This document shows positions 21,311 through 30,876 of a DNA stretch of 64,000 nt, piece after piece. Source of the DNA: Leptidea sinapis (taxonomy: Eukaryota > Arthropoda > Insecta > Lepidoptera > Pieridae); NCBI RefSeq assembly GCF_905404315.1, contig NC_066281.1, positions 11,870,001 through 11,934,000 of the forward strand, given 5' to 3'. The notes beneath the pieces are model-generated. The model was given only the letters and a program-made list of their open reading frames with translations, was not told where the DNA came from and ran no database searches. Positions within the stretch are counted from its first letter, which is position 1, and each line of letters opens with the position of its first letter. Position numbers and translations under genes: made by a program.

Positions 21311-22002
21311 GAATTATTTACTAATTTCTGTTCAAAATTTATTCCTACTATTACTGTCAGACTTCTATTAAACTGTTGCGCAAGGGTCAAATTAATTTAT
21401 CAATATTCAATACAATTTCAAATAAATAAAATTTGCCAGTATGGCTATTTATTCAAGCACTTCGCAGGTCCTTTTGTATTGGTACCCTTAAATCTAATTC
21501 CTTTCCCATCTGAACGAATTTGTACGAAATAATATATTCAAAAAGTCCGTGCACAAAATACAAATAAGTTAGGGTTGTCTGAAGTAGCGTAGCATGAAAA
21601 CTCTCAAACTGAACGACGCAGAACTAGCTTAATATTATGAGTACTTTTGATTTATACCCAACAAATAGTAAACTTTGAATGTATTATTATTTTGCGGGAA
21701 AGCCATATCAAAGTACTTTATCCTAATAGGGATAAAACAAGCAGTACGTGTATCGGTAAACAACATTCAACTCTAATGCGAAATACAAGATAGGAAGTAT
21801 TATACAATGGAGACGAAATTTATTGGAGTATAATATCTCCAACGAATTGGAATAAATCTAATCCAATTCTTGTATATATTATTACAACGTCCACGGAACG
21901 AAACTATTGGATTTCACATGACTGAACCGGAATAACAGAGGCACGTCAAATACTAACACGGAACTTAATTCTCTTCAAGATTCTGAAAAGTTAAACATTT
22001 TG
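21311..22002. other. Unannotated AT-rich stretch
   Basis: No feature recognised. A small inverted repeat TTGGAG/CTCCAA lies near 21830-21845. Confidence 0.4.
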
Positions 22003-22127
22003 TTATGTTTTTAAAGTGATAACCCTCAGTTCTAGGATTAATTCACAAATAAAATTTGGAAAACAAAATTTTATGAACGATGCGGGACTCGAACCCACGA
22101 CCTCCGGTTTTGTGTTTTTCAAATTTT
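22003..22127 (-). mobile_element. tRNA-like inverted-repeat element, half copy
   Basis: Outer arm TGTTATGTTTTTAAAGTGAT, then AACCCTCA, ACAAATAAAATTTGG, then ATGAACGATGCGGGACTCGA and ACCCACGACCTCCGG. The rest of the tRNA-like part and the right arm are missing. Confidence 0.75.
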
Positions 22128-22144
22128 ATTTCTGAAACGGAACT

Positions 22145-22718
22145 TTAATTTTTTTTTATGACAAAAGGGGCGAGATGAGTAGGACGTTCTGCATTATAAT
22201 AATACTCTTTTATGTCAGGCCAATTACGTCCCATAGTTAAGATTAATTCCTTATTCTAATAAAAAGTAAACTGAAACACTAGAAATCCATCAGTGTATAG
22301 GGGTTTGGTGTCCAAAGTATAAAAAATCATATTATTCATTACAAGTCCAATTTATGTTTTGTTGTTCTCCACGTGAACAGATATCCATCGTTTATACATA
22401 GGGCTCCTGATATCGTCAGATATAGCCGTGAGGATTTTATTATTTGAGCTGCGCAATCGACTTCAAAATGTCGCGTTTCTCGTTCTTATTACAGCGAAGA
22501 CCCCACCATCAACGAACATGCCTGATGCGCTGTAGAATCTCGGAAGATTCATAAGGGCCCTGTATATATCATTATACTGGACCCTTATCCTTCTAAATGC
22601 TTTGTGTGTAAATGTTACCCACAGCAGACAGGTTTACATGCCTAGGCAGAGGCTTTGAAGAGGGTAGTCTTTACATCCCTACTGCATTTGCACACTGTAA
22701 TTGATACGCCCTGCCCAT
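22145..22718 (-). mobile_element. CCAGTGGG short element fragment, split by a LINE
   Basis: 22145-22190 is the A-rich end (TTTTTTTATGACAAAAGGGG, CGAGATGAGTAGGACGTTC). The continuation TAATTGATACGCCCTGCCCA is found only at 22698-22717. The ~490 bp between is a LINE insertion. The remainder of the short element is absent. Confidence 0.7.
22196..22681 (-). mobile_element. Rex/L2-like LINE 3' end, inserted in the short element
   Basis: Minus-strand translation of 22470-22618 reads FRRIRVQYNDIYRALMNLPR then FYSASGMFVDGGV, the conserved 'YN..R.L..LPR..SAS.MF' block of the RT C-terminal region of Rex1/L2/CR1-type LINEs. The insert is flanked by CTGCATT on both sides (22189-22195 and 22682-22688), a plausible target duplication. 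5'-truncated; no catalytic domain. Confidence 0.7.
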
Positions 22719-22972
22719 TTGGTCTGCCGAGAAAAAGCACTATACCTCAAGAATCCCTCAAGAAGCAAGACTTTCCGTCTTCTGTTAAGTTATTTGAATT
22801 AATAATTAGTTCAGTCGGAATTCGGTGGACAATTTAATTATTGTCATTTGAATTAATTAACTTCTAGCATCTGATTCAAACTTTATCTTTCTACTTTTTC
22901 TCAATATTTGGGTCGCTGCGTTTCACCTGAATCAAATGCTAATTAGTTTCACAGATGGTTTATTATTAAAAA

Positions 22973-23165
22973 AACCGAAAAAGCGCGAGTCGGACTCACC
23001 TACTGTGAGTTCCGTACATTATTTATGATACTTTATTTATGACGTAAATATTTAGTTTTCAGATTTTTTTATAACAGGGTTTACTTGCCACATTTAATAG
23101 TTCAACGGGACATGATCCCATGACGGTTCTTTTGTTTCTTTTTGAGGTACGGAAACCTAAAAGAA
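22973..23165 (+). repeat. AGTCGGACTC dispersed repeat, copy 1 (partial)
   Basis: Starts AAAAAGCGCGAGTCGGACTC, followed by GAGTTCCGTA, and ends GAGGTACGGAAACCTAAAAG. Other copies are at 25806-26155 and 47588-48146. Short, non-coding, possibly a non-autonomous transposon of unknown class. Confidence 0.65.
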
Positions 23166-23307
23166 ATGTATTATAGACAGTAAAATGATATTTATTTTCT
23201 GTCGGATTAATATCAGCTGGAGATTTAAATGAGATATTTTCGATACCAAGTTCGTGTCAAATAATTCCACTTTTTTATTTATATCTTCTCCTAAACGGTT
23301 ATATATA

Positions 23308-23505
23308 TACGACCCCTATAGCCCAGTGGTTAATGACCGTGCCTACTGAGCTAGAGGTCCCGGGATCGAATCAATCATTGATATTATCATGAATATGAAT
23401 GTTTGTTTCCGAGTCATGGATGTTTATCTGTATTTATATATGTTTAAGTAAGTATATTATATTAAATATATCATTGTCTTGTACCCATAGTACAGTATTA
23501 TATAT
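23308..23505 (+). mobile_element. tRNA-derived SINE (GTGGTTAA family)
   Basis: Head: CGACCCCTATAGCCCAGTGG then TTAATGACCGTGCC (A-box side) and AGAGGTCCCGGGATCGAATC (B box; one change from GGTTCGA). Body AATGTTTGTTTCCGAGTCAT and GTCTTGTACCCATAGTACAG. The 3' end is a TATATA run. Pol III promoter elements are nearly intact; the acceptor side after the B box is short. Confidence 0.9.
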
Positions 23506-23903
23506 ATATAAAGTTCCCAAACTGTGTAGTAGTGTAAACAACAACCCAACTTTCGTGTGAGAGGCATTTTGGCATTACAAAAAAAAAATCACTTCAATAC
23601 TAGCACACCGAAAAAACAGCATTCATTAATTTCCAAATAATTGGCAACAGAAATACAGCAATTTCAATACAAAATAATTAAAAGCAATATTTCACTGCTA
23701 TTTATCTTATAATAAATATTGTTATCATAAATCAAAACTCGCAATGGTCTCAGAGATAGATTTGTATTTAATTGAAGATAAATTTAATTTATGTTTCAAT
23801 AAACAGAGAAGTTCTATTTATACTAAACAGTATAATTAGTCGTTTGGTTAATTAGTACCGGCAGACACTCAAGCTCAATAAATTAAAAATTCCTTTGCGT
23901 CTC
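23506..23903. other. Unannotated AT-rich stretch
   Basis: No feature recognised. Confidence 0.4.
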
Positions 23904-24312
23904 TATTAAGTATTGAACGTCCGAGAAAATTCTCTAGAAATTATTAAATTAAATTTGAAACCAAAATTTATGAACGATGCGGGGCTCTAATGTTATATTA
24001 CTTTAAAAATAACAAATTGTTTAGATTTGAAAGAGCGACATCTCAAGTCAACTTCCTAATATGCAATTATTGCGGTTGAACAGATTATCAACTGAAAAGT
24101 AGATCCTGTAGATGGAGCCACAACCTGTGAGGTGAACAAGACATACCAAGATTTACGAACCATGCGTCACTCGAACGGTTGGCTCAGTTGGTATGAGCGC
24201 TCGGACGGAAGCCGAGAGATCGCGGGTATGAATCCCGCATCGTTCATAAATTTTGGTGACAAATAAAATGTATGATACTTACTAGAGAATTTTCTCGTTC
24301 AATACTTACTTA
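23904..24312 (+). mobile_element. Two tRNA-like element pieces enclosed by longer inverted arms
   Basis: Outer arms: CGAGAAAATTCTCTAG (23922-23937) and its exact complement CTAGAGAATTTTCTCG (24282-24297), extended by TTAAGTATTGAACG and CGTTCAATACTTA beyond. Inside lie a short minus-oriented piece (23943-24020, ending TTTAAAAATAACAAATTGTT) and a plus-oriented tRNA-like segment (24172-24248) with flank GTAGATGGAGCCACAACCTG. The matching outer end AGGGATATCACTTTAAAAAT appears again at 24468-24487. The arrangement suggests nested or rearranged foldback copies. Confidence 0.7.
24172..24248 (+). other. tRNA-like sequence (not a functional tRNA gene)
   Basis: Reads CGAACGGTTGGCTCAGTTGG, TATGAGCGCTCGGACGGAAG, CCGAGAGATCGCGGGTATGA, ATCCCGCATCGTTCA. 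D arm, a CTCGG/CCGAG anticodon stem and a T arm can be drawn. The 7-nt loop ACGGAAG has C rather than U before the apparent anticodon GGA, there is no serine-type long variable arm, and the B box has A for C (GGGTATGAATCCC). It belongs to a repeated element, so it is tRNA-derived and not a real tRNA. Confidence 0.8.
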
Positions 24313-24460
24313 ATGATAATGACCTTGAATGAAAATTATTACTATGTTTAAAATTAAAATTTAATATGAAACCATCTATTTACAATACGTAAAAACACAG
24401 TTACAAAAACACTCGTTTTAATCCTTTAAAAGTGTTTTATTTATTAATATAATTAATTCC

Positions 24461-24497
24461 AGAAAATGAGGGATATCACTTTAAAAATAACAAATTG
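24461..24497 (+). repeat. Outer arm of the tRNA-like inverted-repeat element
   Basis: GAGGGATATCACTTTAAAAA then TAACAAATTG matches the right outer arm of the family. It is separated from the tRNA-like core at 24.2 kb by ~190 bp of other DNA. Confidence 0.65.
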
Positions 24498-24741
24498 CTA
24501 AGTATCATGAAAACATGTTTCTTTAATAAACACCAGCAACAAATTAAACATTCCGACGATATCATAGTTTTATGTTCCAAAAAGCTCTACGAGACACAAA
24601 GCGAAGTACGTGTGATATTTATCACACGAGAGGTGCAATAAAGTGTGGCTGATAGCACACGGTACCAACAACTGTTGAAATATGTTCATGTTTCCAAAAG
24701 TGCTTATAGAGGTTTTGTTTTCTGGTAATCACTACATATTA

Positions 24742-25010
24742 TCAAACAAAATCCTTCGCCGCGGCTGTCTGTTTGTCTGTTCGCGATAAACTCTCAAACT
24801 ACTGCACCGATTTTCATGATGTTTTCGCCAATAGATAGCGTGGTTCACTAGGAAGGTTTAAGTATATAATTTGTTAAGTTTTTGTATATATTAATGATAT
24901 CTACTGGAAGTCTTAAAAAAATAAGCCGTCTGGGAGCTTTCAACGAAAACGGTATCAAAGCCCTTTGAGAAATAACAAAATAAAGTATGGTGGAATTTAC
25001 TTCTTTATTA
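24742..25010 (+). mobile_element. Helitron-like element (GATAGCGTGGTT family), truncated
   Basis: Contains CTGTCTGTTTGTCTGTTCGC, AATAGATAGCGTGGTTCACT, AAGTTTTTGTATATATTAAT and GGGAGCTTTCAACGAAAACG, shared with 49305-49760 and 53706-54015. The 3' terminal part with the hairpin is missing here. Confidence 0.7.
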
Positions 25011-25059
25011 CTACGGCTTTACTCAATAATTTACGAATAATTTACACAAATTATTTTGC

Positions 25060-25255
25060 CCCAAACATGGCATAGCCTGTGTGGGTACAATACAACAACA
25101 TATATAATACAATATATTTAAACAAGCATATAAACACCCATGACTCGGGAAAAACATCAATATTCATCATAGAAATGTTTGCACCCACCAGGATTCGAAC
25201 CCGGCACCTGCTCAGTAGGTACAATCACTAACCACTGGGCTATATAGGTCGTCTA
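25060..25255 (-). mobile_element. tRNA-derived SINE (GTGGTTAA family)
   Basis: Reverse orientation: AATTATTTTGCCCCAAACAT at the left (3' end), ACCCATGACTCGG, then GCACCCACCAGGATTCGAAC (B box GGTTCGAATCC on the minus strand) and AACCACTGGGCTATATAGGT (A box TGGTTA side). Head and body are complete, making this one of the best copies. Confidence 0.9.
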
Positions 25256-25805
25256 TAATAACTATAAACTAGATTACTTTCAACTAAACAGTACGATATC
25301 CTAAGTGTGACATGAAAACTATATTAATTGTTAATTTTAATGAATTAATAATGTTTACAATTCATAACAAATTATTAGTAATCATGCTATTATTATTAAC
25401 TATTAGAACAATATTTGCTTTGTTCCGTATCCGTAATTACTGGGACCGCAGTTCAAATATTACCGTTACGCTTGTGGTCCTTTCAAAATCATTGTTATTG
25501 CTTTTAAGTTCTGTTTCACGCACATGTGTGTAAATGAAAAGCGCAGGTACACAATATCGTGTTACGTAGCACAATACACAGCGTATCCTCAAAGCCATTG
25601 TGTAATTTGAATCTGCACTGAAAGTATCAATAACAAACTGAGCTGATTTTCAATCGTTACACATTTCATTATCATATACGATATTAATTCAACTGTAAAT
25701 TTAATAATGATTGGTTGAAATTTAGTTTAGCAGTAAGCAAATTTTTCGCAAATGTTTTGAGTAAATCGAATTGTTTTGGGACACATTCATGTTACTATAA
25801 CACAT
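25256..25805. other. Unannotated AT-rich stretch
   Basis: An AT-driven hydrophobic frame at 25312-25533 is not considered a gene. No repeat recognised. Confidence 0.4.
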
Positions 25806-26155
25806 TAAAAAGCGGCCAAGTGCAAGTCGGACTCGCCCATGAAGGGTTCCGTATCTTTGCTCAAAATCAAACAGTGCAAATGAGGTATATTCTCATAACA
25901 TTAAAATCATTTTTGAAGACCTATTCAAAATTGTATTGAGTTTCAGTTCTAATTATGGGGAACCCCCGAAATTTATTATTTTTTTCTATTTTTGAATGTT
26001 AATCTGGTTCACAGAATACATCTATTTACCAAGTATCAACAGTATAGTTCTTATACGTTTGGAAAAAAGTGGTTGTGACATAAACGGACAGACGGACAGA
26101 CATGATGGATCTATAAGGGTTCCGTTTTTTGCCATTTGGCTACGGAATCCTAAAA
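25806..26155 (+). repeat. AGTCGGACTC dispersed repeat, copy 2 (full)
   Basis: Starts AAAAAGCGGCCAAGTGCAAG and TCGGACTCGCCCATGAAGGG, has ACGGACAGACGGACAGACAT near the right end and finishes TGGCTACGGAATCCTAAAAA. It aligns in inverted orientation with 47588-48146. Such ~350 bp repeats with GACAGACGGACAGA runs are common in moth and butterfly DNA; their class is not settled here. Confidence 0.75.
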
Positions 26156-26279
26156 ATTATATATTGCGGCAATAGTCATAGTAATGTAGTATTTTTAAGG
26201 AGATAAGGAGATGACAAATGACAAGAAATGCGAGAAGTTCTCATACTCCTGATGAATGCTCAGAATTAAAAAAAAAAAA

Positions 26280-26415
26280 AAACAAAATTCAGGACAGCAT
26301 CGCAATTCCACAAAATCCACTTTGAGACAAGATGATAATTGTCATTTATCCAGTAATTTCACTACCTACAGTCACCTTTAGTTCGTAACACGATAATGCT
26401 TAGTAAATGTAAGCA
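26280..26415 (-). mobile_element. Degenerate CCAGTGGG short element fragment
   Basis: AACAAAATTCAGGACAGCAT then ACTTTGAGACAAGATGATAA and TCATTTATCCAGTAATTTCA match the middle of the element with many changes and deletions. Confidence 0.6.
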
Positions 26416-26840
26416 GCAATGGTGTTATATTATATAAATTTTATCTTTTTCTCTGGGGTTGGTCCCTCATGTCTGATGATCGTAGTCAGGTCATGGTTGC
26501 ATCCGGAGAGGAAGATTTGTCTCCACATGATTCTGTGTTATATTTTTTTTGTGTTGAGCACTATTTTTATTGGCAATGTAGTACTTATAGCAATAAAATT
26601 ATATTATTTTGCACATTTAATACTTTGTAACTTTCATCAAATTAGAAATTTTATTGTGGTATTTAAGAACTCTCACTTATCCAAAACGAGTGATACTAAC
26701 GAAAGACAGTATTGAACATTTGTGATGTGCAAAAATTTTCATTTTTTGCTTTTGAAGTAAGTCAAATTGTAAATTACAATTTAAGTTTCAGAGAGCTAGT
26801 CTATCGCTATAGCTGGCGACAAAAGTATAACAATACAAAA
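26416..26840. other. Unannotated AT-rich stretch
   Basis: A 98-codon plus frame (26419-26715) is hydrophobic and AT-driven and starts within the short-element remnant; no family recognised, not called as a gene. Confidence 0.35.
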
Positions 26841-27145
26841 ATGGGAGGCTCCTTTGCACAGGAAGCCGGCTAGATTATGAGTATCACATCGGCGCCTATT
26901 TCTGCCTTGAAGCAGTAATGTGTAAACATTACTGTGTTTCGGTCTGAAGAACGCCGTAGCTAGTGAAATTACTGGGCAAATGAGACTTAACATCTTATTT
27001 CTCAAGGTGACGAGTGCAATTGTAGTACCGCTCAGAATTTTGGGTTTTTCTAGAATGCTGAGCGGCACTGCATTGTAATGGGTAGGACGTATCAATTAAC
27101 ATCAGCTGAACGTCCTGCTCGTCTCGTCCCTTATTTGCATAAATA
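26841..27145 (+). mobile_element. CCAGTGGG short interspersed element, near full length
   Basis: Starts ATGGGAGGCTCCTTTGCACA (left terminus slightly eroded) and runs through GCTAGTGAAATTACTGGGCA, CTCAAGGTGACGAGTGCAAT, a strong hairpin and CCTGCTCGTCTCGTCCCTTA to TTTGCATAAATAAATAA. Confidence 0.9.
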
Positions 27146-27725
27146 AATAAAAAATGAATGATGAAATAACTGAAAAAAGAATCACTCCTATACATTTAAC
27201 TTGAGCGTGCAAAACATTTAACTTTTCTGATATAATCGCCATATTTGAATTCAGCAGAGGAGGCAATAAATTTCCCATTGACGACGAGACGAAGAATTGA
27301 ACAAAAACGGCTCTTGTTGGATTCAAAGTCCAACAATGGATAATTTATCGTGGTCGGCTCAAGTACGCCATTTTGCACACTGGTAGCAAATCAATTAGAT
27401 TTTACTCTTGTTCATGTATGAAGTCGACATGTGGTTTAAATTTATAAATACATTTTAAGTACAGATTAACATACGTATTACGAAAACTTTCAATTCTTGT
27501 TAGCATATAACGACAACGCTCTTTTTAGCAGTAGTCGTTATTGGGAAATTACTCGAATAAATTACAGATAGTTACACAACAAAAAAATATTTTGATAGGA
27601 TTTTTTATAATTACATTTTTGGGACTTATAATATTGCAAATATTCCAGGACCGTCTTCTCTAAAATCATAGCACGATTATTTTTCATGCAATTTAATAGT
27701 TCTTATAATCCTCCTCTTCACCTTT
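27146..27725. other. Unannotated stretch
   Basis: Two minus frames (27102-27326, 27196-27378) overlap the end of the short element and show no domain. Nothing else recognised. Confidence 0.35.
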
Positions 27726-27955
27726 ACCAGTGGGAGGCTCCTTTGCAAGAGACGCCGGCTAGATTATGAATACCACAACGGCTCCTATTTCTGCCGTGAG
27801 GCAGTAGTGTGTAAACATTACTGTGCTTCGGTCTGAAGGGCGTCGTAGCTAGTGAAATTACTATAATATCTTATGTCTCAAGGTGATTGATGAATTTTTG
27901 GGTTTTTCAAAAGTCCCGAGCGGCACTGCATTGTAATGGGCATGGTGAATCAATA
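27726..27955 (+). mobile_element. CCAGTGGG short element, 3'-truncated, internal deletion
   Basis: TACCAGTGGGAGGCTCCTTT to GCACTGCATTGTAATGGGCA. It lacks the CAAATGAGACTTAACA segment and the A-rich end. It forms a head-to-head arrangement with the fragment at 27980-28037. Confidence 0.85.
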
Positions 27956-27979
27956 TTACTCAATCAATATTATATTACA

Positions 27980-28037
27980 GGCGCCGTAGTACCCATAATC
28001 TAGCCGGCTTTCTGTGCAAAGGAGCCTCCCACTGGTA
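27980..28037 (-). mobile_element. CCAGTGGG short element terminal fragment, inverted
   Basis: ACCCATAATCTAGCCGGCTT then GTGCAAAGGAGCCTCCCACT and GGTAAAG is the reverse complement of the start of the previous copy, including the flanking TTTAC. Confidence 0.85.
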
Positions 28038-28857
28038 AAGAAGTAATAATAAGTAATAAAGTATTTTATATCGAAGTATTTCACGTAGGTACGTAATTCG
28101 TTCAAATATCACTTAAAGACTAAGATAATTATTAGCATTCAAATTCCTAGTACACTTGTGGTATCATGCACTTTTTATTTTCTTAAAAAATGGGCCCAAC
28201 AAAGTTATTTTAATTAATTCGACACCGTTCCTAAATACAGATAAATTATACTTAAGACATTAAAATTAATGTCCTCCGTCTTTTGGCCGCTTCGCTTATA
28301 GAAGTGATTCAACTTCCTTTTTACAATCCGTTCTGATAATTTAAGCTTTTAGCCGACCCTCGTTGGTTTATGTAATTCATTTAAATTAATAATTCTTATT
28401 TTGTTGTGACTAAAAGTTGGCTTTGTTTTACCCGCAAATTGTTTGATAGCTGGTGACAAAATCACGTAATAATTTTTGAATTTATTTCTCGAAATTATAA
28501 CATTTATTTGAATTATTTTATTACACGCTTCTGTATTAAGCCTAGGTAGTATGATTTAAAAATGTTTTTACAACCGATTAAAGTAACTTTGCTCTCATGT
28601 TTAGTTGGATTTACTTTCCCAGATTGGCAGTGCCCCAGGGCACAAAAAACTACTTTTTTAGATACACCAAATCCGAAAGTGCCGTACGGCACCCTACTCC
28701 TTCACCAAGGGTTAGAAACCCTTGTTTATAAGATGGTTCAATCAATTGAGCTACCGACGTTAATAAATAGAGGTCTAAAACGGAATTCAGTAGCTGGCTG
28801 CCAATATGCCTCTTATTAGAGCACGCACACTAACACAAAGTGTCATACAAATGGCGA
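28038..28857. other. Unannotated stretch with small palindromes
   Basis: An 85-codon plus frame (28562-28819) starts at a Met codon and contains a perfect 14-bp palindrome GTGCCGTACGGCAC (28679-28692) and the hairpin CAAGGGTTAGAAACCCTTG (28706-28724). No protein family recognised; a transposon fragment is as likely as a gene. Confidence 0.3.
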
Positions 28858-28942
28858 GTGAGACGCAGCTTGTCACGCACACTAAACTAACATTCCTGGC
28901 CTGTTTTATTGGTTGTCTAACAGCAAAAGACTCTATCTAGAA
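28858..28942 (+). repeat. Dispersed repeat, copy 2 (CTTGTCACGCACACTAAA family)
   Basis: Partner of 11630-11716 in the same orientation. Confidence 0.6.
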
Positions 28943-29140
28943 CTATTTTTTTAAGTTGGTGGTATAATTAGAGGTAAAGTAACAGATGCGATACAATGTG
29001 GTCATATCACGGTACGCTACCCCTTAATTAATGCTTTATGAATTAGATCATAATAGTACATCACCATGTCACCGCAAGGAGCATAATATGATGCTGTTGC
29101 TAACAGGTAACAATCTACTTCTGTCACTTTTTTATATAAG

Positions 29141-29462
29141 ACTAGCTGACCCATCAAACGTTGTATTGCCGATATTAAAGTCACGATACAAAAGTAACTG
29201 TTGATCGTATATGGGTGAAAATTTGAAGTTGTATGTATTTTTTAATGTTGACTCATAATCAAACAAATTAAAAAAAAATGTCTAAAAAATTAAAAAAAAA
29301 ATCGTGTGGACCACCCTTAACATTTAGGGGAATGAAAAATAAATGTTGTCCGATTCTCAGACCTACCCAATATGCACTCAAAATTTCATGAGAATCGGTC
29401 AAGCCGTTTCGGAGGAGTTCGGTCCCGCACACCGTGACACGAGAATTTTATACATTAGATAA
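29141..29462 (-). mobile_element. Helitron-like element (CTAGCTGACCC family), full length
   Basis: Left end ACTAGCTGACCCATCAAACG then TTGTATTGCC is the reverse of a Helitron 3' end: on the minus strand a weak hairpin precedes GGGTCAGCTAGT. The body is shared with 18740-19022. The right end ATTTTATACATTAGATAATG corresponds to the 5' terminus. About 320 bp, no Rep/helicase, hence non-autonomous. Confidence 0.85.
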
Positions 29463-29590
29463 TGCAAACGGATAAGAGTTTCACCTAGGACATGGGAAGT
29501 GATGAAGCCCATGGAAATCCGCAACACCATGGGTCAAGAGATGCGTTTCCGGCCTTAAAGGTACGGGAGTATGCTCTAAGCATAGAGGTC
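29463..29590 (-). mobile_element. LINE 3' tail, degraded
   Basis: Reversed it reads GGAGTATGCTC complement, then CTTTAAGGCCGGAAACGCAT, CTTGACCCATGGTGTTGCGG and ATTTCCATGGGCTTCATCAC, which is the usual end of CR1/Jockey-type LINEs in this window (compare 32740-32800). Non-coding remnant, directly abutting the Helitron. Confidence 0.55.
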
Positions 29591-30222
29591 TGCAGCTGAT
29601 AATTGACTCCAAAAACTTCAGCATAAAATTCCAGCTGCCATCACAAAGAAAAACAATACAATATGATAAAAATTAAAAATAATGTAATATTATGTTTGTT
29701 TATGTGTTCAATAAGAATCGTATCAGCAACACCTTTTTATAAACTCTAAATCGTACAAATTTCGTAAAAAGTATAACTAAGATTTTAATTTTGTTTAAAA
29801 GAAACAGAAAAGTAATAAAATGCGAATAGTAAGAGAAGAAAAAATAGCAACACGACAGCTACTTGACCTGTTATACTTCTTATGCGACGTTTCATATTTT
29901 AGTGCACAATATACTTTTATAAAAATACAAGTGTTCAAACAGAATGAGGTGAGCGGCGAATTGTTGAATTTCGGTGTTCATATTTGGTAATAGCAAGAGC
30001 CTACGACATTACACGGCTGATAGACAGTGTATTACACATAACTTAACTTTTTCGTTTGTGAACTAACGGCCGTTTTTAATTAACTATCTATCCTTAGTTT
30101 AACTTACTAGAGGTAGACAAATCTATCCTCTTACGCTTACTTACATTTCAATAACCTATCGATATAAAGCATTGGACTATAACTATATTGGATATAACTA
30201 TGGACAGAGATCTTGTCATTAA
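29591..30222. other. Unannotated AT-rich stretch
   Basis: A TAACGGCCGTTTTTAATTAA motif at 30064-30083 resembles the terminus of the CGGCCGTTCCC MITE and may be a solo end. Nothing else recognised. Confidence 0.4.
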
Positions 30223-30530
30223 CGATCCTTCCCAATACACTATCTACAGATAGGGATAGATTAATATCTTCTACTGTCAGTAATTAGCTGTCAATAATCT
30301 GAAGCTCTCCCAATATACCTGATAAGTCATTCTTATCGCCTTATATTGGGACGCGTGAATTGCAATTTCCATACAAACTTCTATCGCTGGTAATCTATAC
30401 GTCGTCCCATTGACAGACAGCGTGTACGGATAAGGTGAGTTACCGTCGATAAGTTTATTGGGACAGAAAAGTCAACGATAGTTAGGATTTTTATCTCAAC
30501 TAAGAGATAGATGAATATTGGGAACGGCCG
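30223..30530 (+). mobile_element. CGGCCGTTCCC MITE, full length
   Basis: The left end is diverged (CGATCCTTCCCAATACACTA) after TAA; the right end TGAATATTGGGAACGGCCG is intact. Contains ACGCGTGAATTGCAATTTCC and GTTTATTGGGACAGAAAAGT. Confidence 0.88.
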
Positions 30531-30647
30531 TATGTATATGGTGACAGCAAATGTATCCGTAACTAGAGATACGTTATTGAAAACGGCGGTAAATGAATTA
30601 AATCATACGCTAGATATTACCGGAAATGCCACAACATATCAGTTACG

Positions 30648-30876
30648 ACTAGGGTTACCATATTTCCGGATTAATCGGGACACGTCCGACTTTAAGACTC
30701 TAGTCTGGATTTTGTACGGCTCTCTAACTTGTCCGGATTTTTTTCGATTAGATAGAAATTTATAATAAAACTACATATTAACTTTAGGAGAATCGAGATC
30801 TAAACGAGATCAACTAAAAAGTCCGGACTTTTATTGAACTGTCAGACTTTTCAAATTACTAAATGGTAACCCTAGT
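30648..30876. mobile_element. Small TIR element (ACTAGGGTTACCAT)
   Basis: Termini ACTAGGGTTACCAT (30648-30661) and ATGGTAACCCTAGT (30863-30876) are perfect 14-bp inverted repeats around ~200 bp of non-coding sequence with repeated GTCCGGA/TCCGGAC motifs. If the true end is GGGTTACCAT, the flanks are TA on both sides, as for Tc1/mariner-type insertions. CTAGGGTTnCCA ends are also seen in hAT-like MITEs, so the superfamily is uncertain. Confidence 0.8.

Noticed and set aside
25312..25533. Leucine-rich short frame
   Set aside because: Composed of TTA/ATT codons in AT-rich DNA, with no signal of selection or family motif.
26419..26715. 98-codon membrane-protein-like frame
   Set aside because: Hydrophobicity follows from AT-rich codons, it starts in a repeat remnant and has no conserved motif.
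30511..30765. 84-codon frame spanning a MITE end and the small TIR element
   Set aside because: The frame crosses element boundaries and so cannot be an ancestral gene.
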